The position numbers were made by a program, and so were the translations under genes. From Chamaelirium japonicum (lineage: Eukaryota > Streptophyta > Magnoliopsida > Liliales > Melanthiaceae): 64,000 nt of DNA. The notes under the pieces are model-generated. The model was not told where the DNA came from. It did no database searches and was given only the letters and a program-made list of their open reading frames with translations. The DNA is taken from positions 99,287,924 through 99,351,923 of the forward strand of contig OX393550.1 of assembly GCA_947650365.1 (NCBI GenBank), given 5' to 3'. Of this stretch, positions 58,714 through 64,000 are shown one piece after another; the first letter of the stretch is position 1; each line of letters begins with the position of its first letter.

Positions 58714-61705
58714 TTTATATATATACAAACAATTGTATTATGTATTCAAAATATCAACTATATTTTGCACTACATGTAGTCAAAATAATTCAACATACAA
58801 TCAATTTACCGCAGTGAGATGTACAACGTAAATTCAATGCTTCATGTACTGGAAAGTATAGCCTTAAATTACATACCTCAAATGCAGCAACATTAAATAA
58901 ACAAATTGGCTTGATAGTTACAACTGTAGTGATACCAATCAAATACAATATTAACTGCATCAACGGTGTGAGTACTGAGGGCTAGACTGTCATGGTTAAG
59001 TCACCAAAATACTTAAAGGAGCACGCATTTTCTAAGGCGCCACCACGCCTATGAGTATCTAGGCACACGCCTTATACAATTGGTCAATGCTTATCTAGGC
59101 ACGCGCCTTATACAATTGGTCAATGCGCCCATCGCCTAGACCCCTCTGAGGAGCCTTATCGTGTATCACACCTTGACAACTATGTGTGTGTGTGTGTGTG
59201 TGTGTGTTGTTGGTTACTCTTGCTCCTCAAATCTCTTACCCAAACCCTCAGATCCTTATCATGACTTAGATTTCTAAACCCTAATCTTATAATATCATAC
59301 TTCATCATGACTCGATCAGATATTACTTTTATTGTTGGTATTATTAGCTAATCCATGCAAAACTCGAGGTAACCTCATTAGAAAGCTGTATTTTGCAATA
59401 TTAAGGAGGGTTTCTAGCATTAAGCATCATATTCGGATTGGATTTGAGATCTTTGGATAGATCTGTCTCGGATTTTTGCGCTTTCTTGGGCGGTAGTTGG
59501 TTATACGGAAGTAAAAAAGTAGAAAGTTGTAGCCAGATCGGGTGCAGAAGCTGCTGATAGGGCAATGGATCATACTGCTTATGGAATGATGTTTGATTAA
59601 ATCTCTTTTGCATGAAATAGGATTTATCTAGAATGCAGCCATGAGGATATATTGTGTTAATTAAGCATGTATATGTTGCAAATAATCCAATGTTTGATGA
59701 GAATGAAACACATTGAAGTGCTTGTCACTTTGTACATGATATGGTAATGAGAAAAACAACTTACTAGTTCGTATGTGAGATCTGGAGAACAACTAGGGAT
59801 GCATTTACTAAAGCTTTGGGTAAAAGTTGTTCTTTGATTTATGTAACGAGTTGAACATGATTGATATCTATGCTATAACTTCAGCAGAATACTATAGGAG
59901 GCAATATTGTAACTTGGCATATCAGAAATATCTATTTATATGGAGGTACCCCTCTGGGAGTAAGGTGCCTCCTCTCTCCTCTCCATGTATCTCCTTTGTC
60001 TACTCTCCATGCAACAATAAATACATACGATCAGGAGGAAGAATACAATTGACATAGAAGAAAGAAGAAACAAAATAAAGAGTAGAATGCTAAGACGTGA
60101 GCAGAAGCACATGTATTCTTGATGCCGTGTGATTGACATTTCATCCTCAGCTTTGAATTGCCATACTGCCAACCTGCACTCGTGGATTCACTGCCGTTAT
60201 CATTGTTGTGGTTTGAGATCTTCACCCGTCACTTCCTCCCCATATGGCTGGATCATATTGCAGTGTAATAACTACCATTTTGATATTGCATTGCTTCCAC
60301 CTCGTTCTTGTCTCAGATTACCTTCAAACCCCCCTCATCACTGCATAATTATATGCTACGCCTCACTTTGGTGGTTCTTTTATATAGGCGCTTATGACCA
60401 CATTATGGTCGAGCGCATTGAGTGTCGCTTCAGATAAGTTCTTTGTAGCCTTATTTTACAAATGGCATGTAAGTTTGGTTGTGGTACTACCTTCCCAATT
60501 CTCTTCCTTTCCACATTGGTGAATTAGCTTTGTGGTCGGTTTGTTCGTGAACTCTTAGTGGCAAAGCATTTAATTGCTGCCTTATATTATTTTGAAGTGC
60601 ATCAGAGATATCTATTTGAAAACCATCAACTTATCCAGATGTAAATTTACTTCTATGTTGGATTTCATGGTCATTTTTTTTCTCATACTACCGATAAGTT
60701 AAGATCGTGTTTTGGTAGTTCTGACCAATTCTAACCAGAGTTTATGATTTACCTTTTAGATGTTTCTTGTCTGTTGAGACAACGGTGGTGGCTACCATTA
60801 TCAAGAACATTCTGCAATGTGCGCTGGACTTCCGGTTGTGTTTCACTGGAGTTGGGTTTGGTATTGGATCCGATGAAGCAGATCCATCAGACTCATGTCC
60901 TCAGATAAACTTCTCTCAGGTGGCTCTTGACATTCTATTTTACGTTACCGTTTCCTTTTGTGAGGTGGTTAAATTACAAAAACCTCCCATTAACTACACC
61001 TCGTTTCATATTGGTGCCTCAACGTTTTTTGAACAATTCCAACCCTGAACCATGCTTTGTATTCATTTAGCCCCCTCTGTCAACTTTTATTCGGAAAATA
61101 CGCTTATCATTTTCTAATAAGACCATCATTTTTGAGATATTTAACTTATGCTTACTAGGACAAGGGCTTTTTCAGGATAAAAACTTGATAGAGGGGGCTA
61201 AATGCAGACAAAGCATAGTTCATGGTTTGAATTGTTAAAAAAAAAAAAAAATTGAGGGACCAATATGAAACATTGTATAGTTCAGGGGAGGTTTTTGTAA
61301 TTTTTCCTACATTTAATAATGCTTCTAAGTTTGGATGTTAGTTCAGGCCAAATGATGAAAGCTAAAACTGATATACATAGGAAGAATCTTACTTGTTATG
61401 GAAAGTACGATAAATGTCGTATTGCTAGCATTCTGACTACATCCCTATGGAACTTCAGTTCAAGATTTCACTTCTTTCATACGCGTCCATGGTGTTGAAA
61501 ATATCCCATTAATTGCTGGAATTTTATTCTGCAGGTCTCTGTTGTGAAAGCGACATTTGAGAAGAACCTTAGAGATCTGTACCTCTTGTATCTGAGGTCT
61601 CCAAAGCATGGCGAGTTCAGCCTCTGCCGCTTCTGGGGCTATCTTAACTACAACGACTACTACTCGATCAGCATCGGTAGAGAAACAAGGCAGTTGTATC
61701 CTTGA
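23910..61705 (+). CDS. GCP6: Gamma-tubulin complex component 6 (GCP6), 14 exons
   Basis: A subunit of the gamma-tubulin ring complex that nucleates microtubules. Exons: 23910-24077, 26632-27381, 32363-32566, 32748-33089, 45719-45846, 46056-47144, 48312-48453, 48603-48759, 48880-49043, 51116-51195, 53522-53621, 57635-57696, 60760-60919, 61535-61705. They total 3717 nt, i.e. 1238 residues plus TGA; Arabidopsis GCP6 has about 1200. All introns are GT-AG and all phases agree. Family matches: N-terminal PWIPPKTWESIPSESG (exon 1); the GCP N-terminal domain, residues ~60-480, with SLWC-like and FVRSCEPYCGFIKSW blocks; a variable Ser/Asp/Glu-rich linker ~490-885 (mostly exon 6); and the gamma-tubulin-binding C-terminal domain ~885-1235, with YKYVSSFTIKLLEEGFDLR, HFMELADWAD, GYRVDWPVSIIIT and final RFWGYLNYNDYY. 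No frame break is seen. The exon 4-5 join is the least certain, since that part is poorly conserved. Confidence 0.92.
24123..24319. repeat. Short palindromes in GCP6 intron 1
   Basis: ATTAGGAGTAGG and its inverse form a small hairpin at 24123-24156. A perfect 24-bp palindrome with arms TGGACCAGCAAA lies at 24296-24319. The sequence between resembles a degraded arm of the large hairpin that follows (ATTTGATGACTCTA, GGTGAGGATGATCA). Confidence 0.6.
24366..24755. mobile_element. Long fold-back MITE in GCP6 intron 1
   Basis: The two ~185-bp arms are near-perfect inverted copies, from AGGGCTGTTATGTTGAGCTG to CAGCTCACTGTAACATTCCT, around a short loop near 24540-24575. The element is bounded on both sides by TA-dinucleotide tracts, so insertion at TA (Tc1/mariner-like) is likely. 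The exact duplication is hidden by the TA runs. Its RNA would form a long stem. Confidence 0.75.
25009..25403. repeat. Direct tandem duplication, about 193-bp unit, GCP6 intron 1
   Basis: Two copies (25009-25200 and 25201-25403) share ATTCAAATACCTAAATA, AAAGCACCCTATAAATC and AATGTAGCCCAAAGTAAGCT. They differ by scattered changes. It is non-coding. Confidence 0.8.
25404..26631. other. Rest of GCP6 intron 1
   Basis: AT-rich intronic sequence ending in the acceptor TTGTGCAG at 26631. I see no gene or element in it. Confidence 0.6.
27582..28420. mobile_element. Non-autonomous hAT element in GCP6 intron 2, kin of the 7-kb hAT
   Basis: It starts CATGGTTCAAAATTTTCCG and ends AAAATTTGGAACCTTG. The flanks CTCTTATC (27574-27581) and CTCTTACC (28421-28428) form a 7-of-8 target duplication. 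The right ~140 bp, read on the minus strand, match the left end of the 34714-41717 hAT element, including CGTGGAAATATTTCGACAGT-like sequence. An extra end-like TTTTGAACCTTA at 27699-27710 hints at nesting. It has no transposase. Confidence 0.65.
29270..29585 (+). mobile_element. TRIM-type LTR fossil in GCP6 intron 2
   Basis: Two direct repeats, at 29270-29375 and from 29497 to about 29585, share GAGAATAGTCCCACATCGG and CGTCTTTATATATTGTTGCC. The first ends TAACA and is followed by TGGTATCAGAGC at 29376-29387, the usual initiator tRNA-Met primer-binding site. The internal part is ~110 bp with no gene. The second repeat is shorter than the first. It is a non-coding, presumably immobile remnant. 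Confidence 0.7.
30131..30900. repeat. Direct tandem duplication, about 390-bp unit, GCP6 intron 2
   Basis: Copies at about 30131-30520 and 30522-30900 share GGAAGAACTTCCCCAATT, GCAGCTCATCATTTTCACAT and GGAGCACCATTACTTTTTC, with scattered differences. It is non-coding. Its size and intronic place suggest a local segmental duplication. Confidence 0.85.
30901..32362. other. Rest of GCP6 intron 2
   Basis: AT-rich intron ending in an acceptor at 32361-32362. A segment near 31490-31560 looked exon-like but is not needed (see rejected). No element was recognised. Confidence 0.5.
33395..33780 (+). mobile_element. Possible LTR fragment (fossil) in GCP6 intron 4
   Basis: The stretch begins near TGGTGGGGACACCGACCC. 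It has an LTR-like composition, with a TTTATTTATATTTC patch and a downstream AATTGAATGAAAG of the kind found near plant LTR ends. No flanking duplication and no partner repeat were found. The assignment is weak. Confidence 0.3.
35058..35661 (-). CDS. Stand-alone BED zinc-finger protein carried by the hAT element
   Basis: A short gene downstream of the transposase on the same strand. It starts ATG at 35661, directly after an acceptor-like TTTACAG, so a 5' non-coding exon is possible. The N-terminus is a BED-type finger, IGWQHGF then CAYCGKKIDSGGVTRLKQH followed by LAGC, of the same type as the transposase's own finger. A basic Lys/Arg stretch follows (residues ~90-115). From about residue 130 the likely continuation RAQYRQAVLDSRRTQRERAE lies in another frame, which ends at 35058 in an acidic tail DDDDFIWTSEEE. 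There is therefore one apparent frameshift, or an unusual splice. It has no DDE residues and cannot be a transposase. It may be a DNA-binding helper or repressor, or a duplicated transposase 5' end. Confidence 0.55.
35841..39227 (-). CDS. hAT transposase (BED finger, DUF659, hAT dimerisation domain)
   Basis: Four minus-strand exons (39227-37595, 37511-37384, 37299-37230, 37141-35841) join in frame over 3132 nt, about 1043 residues. The first shown exon starts after TTTGCAG with no in-frame ATG, so a 5' exon is missing from this model. Domains in order: BED finger (CNYC..GGGVSRLKQHLAG, residues ~10-60), DUF659 region ~190-400, hAT C-terminal dimerisation domain opening exon 4 here (AEWWVTYGTSAPSL to SGCERNWSTFGLIHSKRRNR). 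The likely DDE residues are present: Asp in ICDGWT (~283), Asp in VTDNGS (~344), Glu in SGCERNW. CAAHCIDLIL is also present. The C-terminal tail is Tyr/Pro/Gly-rich. No stop or frame break is seen in these exons. Confidence 0.85.
41726..43680 (+). mobile_element. Ty1/copia-like remnant (broken) in GCP6 intron 4
   Basis: A fossil in plus orientation. LTR-like sequence ends at AGCATTAACA, followed by TGGTATCAGAGT at 41812, the usual primer-binding site. Gag-like coding remains lie at about 42720-43560 (GVTLVGASNVLLWAY-like start, later a retrotransposon gag body). The LTR-like part continues on the other side of the 7-kb hAT element, left of 34706, so the hAT jumped into this older element. The gag part has a few breaks, and no pol or 3' LTR is recognised. 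Confidence 0.6.
43681..45718. other. Rest of GCP6 intron 4
   Basis: AT-rich DNA with a few short internal duplications (for example TCTTCTAACAATGT at 43848 and 43968). It ends in the acceptor TTCTTGTAG before exon 5. No gene is seen. Confidence 0.5.
47145..48311 (+). other. GCP6 intron 6, U12-type (minor spliceosome) signature
   Basis: The intron opens GTATCCTT, an exact match to the U12-type 5' splice consensus. Near its end TGCCCTAAC matches the U12 branch-point consensus TTCCTTAAC at 7 of 9 places, with the branch adenosine about 10 nt from the acceptor CATCAG. No polypyrimidine tract precedes the acceptor, as expected for this class. Splicing here joins LLQ to YKYVSSF exactly as in GCP6 relatives. 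The other 12 introns have ordinary U2-type ends. Confidence 0.8.
49482..50581 (-). mobile_element. Copia-like remnant (broken) in GCP6 intron 9
   Basis: A fossil in minus orientation. Similar terminal repeats of about 135 bp lie at 50448-50581 and 49482-49625; on the minus strand they begin TGTTGGGGTTTAG. TGGTATCAGAGC, the primer-binding site, follows the first. Gag remains lie at about 50430-49810 (MVEGNIKIEKFNGSNF start and a UBN2-like body). A further LTR-end plus primer-site piece near 49710-49760 shows rearrangement or nesting. There is no pol and there are several breaks. The element is too short to have been complete. Confidence 0.65.
50582..51115. other. Rest of GCP6 intron 9
   Basis: It contains half of an AATTACACTTTGACCCC-type MITE sequence at about 50765-50850, and otherwise AT-rich DNA up to the acceptor AACAG. 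Confidence 0.45.
51196..53521. other. GCP6 intron 10
   Basis: AT-rich intron without a recognisable gene. A TG-rich microsatellite-like patch lies near 51890-51930. Some stretches near 52440-53200 look like worn repeat DNA, but I can name no family. Confidence 0.5.
55120..55592. mobile_element. Possible hAT-like MITE with GCCTAGGCG motifs
   Basis: It starts TTTTAAAAAGTGCTAGGCGG and ends near CCACTTTTTCGAAAAG, which are roughly inverted. The interior has GGCGGATGCCTAGG and GACGCCTAGGC motifs, as in common plant MITEs. No target duplication was found. Confidence 0.35.
56182..56338. repeat. Direct tandem duplication, 79-bp unit
   Basis: Two nearly identical copies begin CTGATATCTTTGCTGCAAG (56182) and CTGATATCTTTACTGCAAG (56261). 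The high identity suggests a recent event inside old Copia DNA. Confidence 0.85.
57697..58270. other. First part of GCP6 intron 12
   Basis: It begins with the donor GTGAGT at 57697. The sequence is AT-rich with no gene. A segment ACTCTTTTGCTTT...CTATTAAATACTATTCCGT is duplicated on the two sides of the next microsatellite (about 58140-58260 and 58370-58500). Confidence 0.5.
58275..58355. repeat. (GC)n(AC)n(AG)n compound microsatellite
   Basis: GCGCGCGC is followed by about 15 AC units and about 20 AG units. It is intronic (GCP6 intron 12). Confidence 0.97.
58639..58708. repeat. (TA)n microsatellite, about 70 bp
   Basis: A pure TA dinucleotide run in GCP6 intron 12. Ile-Tyr reading frames through it are artefacts. 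Confidence 0.97.
59057..59128. repeat. 36-bp tandem duplication in a GCCTAGGC-type MITE remnant
   Basis: Two units begin TATCTAGGCACACGCC (59057) and TATCTAGGCACGCGCC (59093) and share TTATACAATTGGTCAATG. The surrounding motifs (AAGGCGCCACCACGCC, CGCCTAGAC) resemble the element at 55120-55592. A (GT)n run follows at 59183-59208. Confidence 0.7.
59209..60759. other. Rest of GCP6 intron 12
   Basis: AT-rich DNA ending in the acceptor ACCTTTTAG. No gene or defined element was seen. Confidence 0.5.
60971..61305. mobile_element. Fold-back MITE filling most of GCP6 intron 13
   Basis: The halves are inverted copies: AAATTACAAAAACCTCCC at the left and GGGAGGTTTTTGTAATTTTT at the right. Mirrored TTTCATATTGGTGCCTCAA and TTTAGCCCCCTCT blocks lie inside, and a central zone separates the arms. 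No convincing target duplication was found. It has no ORF. Confidence 0.7.
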
Positions 61706-62140
61706 GTTAGTACCCGTTGGTGCTGAGCTTGACGCATGCAGTTGCTGGCCAGTAGCAATCATTTGACCAAAAACAGGAGAGGGGCATCTCTGCCGTCGAT
61801 TTTGATGCTCTATCCTGGATGGCATCCTGATGCCTGCTATCTCATGTAATCAGTATGCAGAGCCGCTTCACATCATGAATGTCCATGTGTTCGAAACATG
61901 GTGGGGTTCCGAGGAATTGAAGCTGTGACTTCAGACTCCCGTGCTGTTTGCTTTTCTTTCTCGTGCGTTATGATCGAGTTTTGTATCCATGTTATCCTTC
62001 ATCGGTGATTATGTTGATGTATGGTCGAAAGCCTTTTTGGTTGATGTGTACTAAAAAATATTAATGTATTGAATGCTATTTGTTTAAAAGGAATTTTTTG
62101 TGATGAAATGTTTGTTCTGTAGCAATTTTTGTTTTTAGGT
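61706..62140 (+). other. Presumed 3' untranslated region and 3' flank of GCP6
   Basis: Follows the TGA at 61703-61705. It is AT-rich from about 62040, with AAAAAATATTAATGTATTG-like sequence that could serve as plant far- and near-upstream elements. No single clear polyadenylation signal is seen. Confidence 0.4.
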
Positions 62141-62257
62141 TTTTTTGCAGTAGACCCCCTACAAGTACAAATTAGTCTAATTGCGTATTAACCCTTGGAA
62201 ACATTATGTTTGCACGCATTCATTAGAGGCCTGGAATGATCGAGTGATGTGATTTCC

Positions 62258-62332
62258 AGGAGGAGGAAGGTGAGGAGGAAGGAGGAGAAAGAAGAAGTGA
62301 ATGAGGAGGAAGAAGAGGGAGGAGGTAGGAGG
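62258..62332. repeat. Polypurine tract (GGA/GAA)n
   Basis: About 75 bp of nearly pure A/G made of irregular GGAGGAAGAAG units. It could form triplex-type DNA but has no assigned role. Confidence 0.85.
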
Positions 62333-62528
62333 CGGCGACTATGGATTGGATGGGACCAGCATAAAGCAAAGGCAGCGGCGGGCGGTTGTTTGCACTGCCA
62401 CAATAGATGAAAAAAAGGTATTATTTAGACGGTGGTTGTATTTGTAAAAAAAAAGAAGGGTTTCTTTAGACTGGGAGCTAGTGCCTATGGTATTAATAAT
62501 TTAAGGAGGTTTCAGGCTCACTTAAATG

Positions 62529-62958
62529 TAGGGGTGGCAATGGGTCGGGTTGGGTTCGGGTCGTGTCCAAAACCCCTAGACCCAGACCTGACCCGTTTAA
62601 CTATTCGTGTCTAGATCTTAAACCTGTACCCGACCAGTTTATAAATGAGTAGACCGTTTATCACACGGGCTTATTCAGTTGACCCGATCCGACCCAATAC
62701 GACTCGACCCGACCTAACCCGATAGACCTGTTGATACTATATATTACAGTATCGGATTGCGGGTAGACCCGACCCGACATGGCATGACCCGTTGAATTTT
62801 AAACGGGTCTTTCCGGGTCTATCGTGTCCAGACCGTAAACCCAGACCCGACCCGTTTATTAAACAGGTCTATCGTGTCGGCCTGTTTACGACCTGAACCC
62901 GTTTAGCCCTGACCCAGATCCACTAACTTCGTGTCGGATTCCAAAATTGCCAGCCCTA
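62529..62958. mobile_element. hAT-type MITE with GGGTCG/GACCCG interior, second copy
   Basis: The inverted ends are TAGGGGTGGCAATGGG and AATTGCCAGCCCTA. The flanks CTTAAATG (62521-62528) and CTTAAATA (62959-62966) form a 7-of-8 target duplication. The interior is the same degenerate GGGTCGGGT / GACCCG array as in 2834-3273, so both belong to one family or a convergent type. Confidence 0.8.
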
Positions 62959-62966
62959 CTTAAATA

Positions 62967-63300
62967 AGATCAGACGCTGATCGACCTTCATCGATCAATT
63001 ATTTTCTCTTGTTTTATCCTTTATGTGAACATTTAAAAATTCTGCATTGATTTCTACACGGTCTAAAAAATTTAGGATGCATGGAAACCTTAAAAAAAAA
63101 AGGACTTAGCGGTTGGTCCCCAATGGAGACTCTTTTTAGTGCAAAGGCACCGAATATATGTTTAAGCTGTAGCCCCTCCGTAAAAAAACGAAACATCACC
63201 CACGTTTAACCGCCTTATTATTTAAAAAATCCATCGATAACCATTAGATTTTCTTCAAATTACAGAGGCTGCCATCAACTAAATTCGAACATATATAACA
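62967..63300. other. Non-coding stretch
   Basis: AT-rich DNA with no gene, RNA signal or element boundary that I can support. Confidence 0.4.
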
Positions 63301-63329
63301 CTATACATTCTTGCAAACGTTACTATTTA

Positions 63330-63890
63330 TTAACAAAAATTTTATATTTGCTATAGTGAAATCACTGTAGCAATTTATTTTGAAAACTTTTGTTTTAACT
63401 TTTTATATATTTGCTACAGTGAAATCGTCGTAGCAAATGTTACTTTAATAACGCAATGTTACTCTTTATAAAAAGTAACATTTCAGTTAATAAAGAGTAA
63501 CATTTGCTATAGTATAATCATTGTAGCAATTTTTTTTTGATAAAAATCTTGTTTTTGAAAAATAGCTAGTAAAATCGTTGTAGCATATGTTACTCTTTAA
63601 TAACAAAATGTTATTCTTTCTAAAGAGTAACATTTCGGGTAATAAATAATAACATTAGCTACAATGTAATCACTGTCATATTTTTTCAAAAAAATCTTGT
63701 TTATTTTATAAAAAAACTGCAACAAAATCACTATAGCAAATGTTACTTTTTAATAACGAAATATGTATAAAGAGTAAGATTTTGGTATAAAGAGTAACAT
63801 TTGATACAGTGAAATCATCGTATTAGTTTTTTTTTTAAATTACAAAAAATGTACAGTGGTATCACTATCGCAATTTTTTTTTTATGATGA
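63330..63890. repeat. Tandem array with TTGCTACAGTGAAATC and GAGTAACATTT motifs
   Basis: About five irregular ~110-bp units each hold a near-palindrome of the form TTGCTA(C/T)AGTGAAATCA then CTGTAGCAA, plus AATGTTACTCTTTA and its inverse. Every unit is thus a small hairpin. It is non-coding, and the array fades near 63890. Confidence 0.7.
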
Positions 63891-64000
63891 ATAATATTCT
63901 GTATATGAAGAATGACATAAAAGAAAGGATTAATTTGGTCTTTTTTCAAGAGTTTATTAGACGTAACAAACTCTGATCGCTATGCATATTGTCCATGTGC

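Overview
This window is nuclear DNA of a flowering plant. A monocot is the likeliest source: one single-exon, very GC-rich gene sits among AT-rich, repeat-filled DNA, a pattern common in monocots. The species cannot be named from sequence alone. There are three host genes, a large amount of transposon sequence and one 500-N assembly gap (19049-19548).

Layout. 1-5.5 kb holds a SINE, a LINE scrap and several short DNA transposons. 5589-8765 (+) is a complete intronless QUIRKY-type MCTP gene (C2 domains plus a C-terminal membrane domain); a 264-bp Mutator-type MITE lies just upstream of its TATA-like box. 8.8-16.2 kb is repeats: a long TA microsatellite, hAT-type MITEs, a broken Ty3/gypsy-like remnant with a 90-bp tandem array, and a telomere-motif repeat family. 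16286-18166 (-) holds the last three exons of a prolyl-tRNA synthetase gene; its 5' part runs towards the gap. 20-23.2 kb has a TRIM fossil and two neighbouring copies of a fold-back MITE, one carrying a Cassandra solo LTR with a 5S-rRNA-like segment.

23910-61705 (+) is one gene, gamma-tubulin complex component 6 (GCP6). I could trace all 14 exons; they join in frame to a 1238-residue protein. About 90% of the gene is intron. Intron 6 has the signature of a U12-type (minor spliceosome) intron. Intron 4 (12.6 kb) contains a 7004-bp hAT transposon with a perfect 8-bp target duplication, a seemingly uninterrupted transposase and a second, separate BED-finger gene. Other introns carry Copia fossils, a TRIM, MITEs and local tandem duplications. 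62-64 kb has another hAT MITE and a tandem array built on a CTACAGTG/CACTGTAG motif.

The host genes are not functionally linked: membrane contact/plasmodesmata signalling (QKY), organelle-type translation (ProRS) and microtubule nucleation (GCP6). What connects much of the window is the hAT superfamily: one coding element, smaller relatives sharing its ends, and a second group of MITEs with TAGGGGTGGCAAT-like ends.
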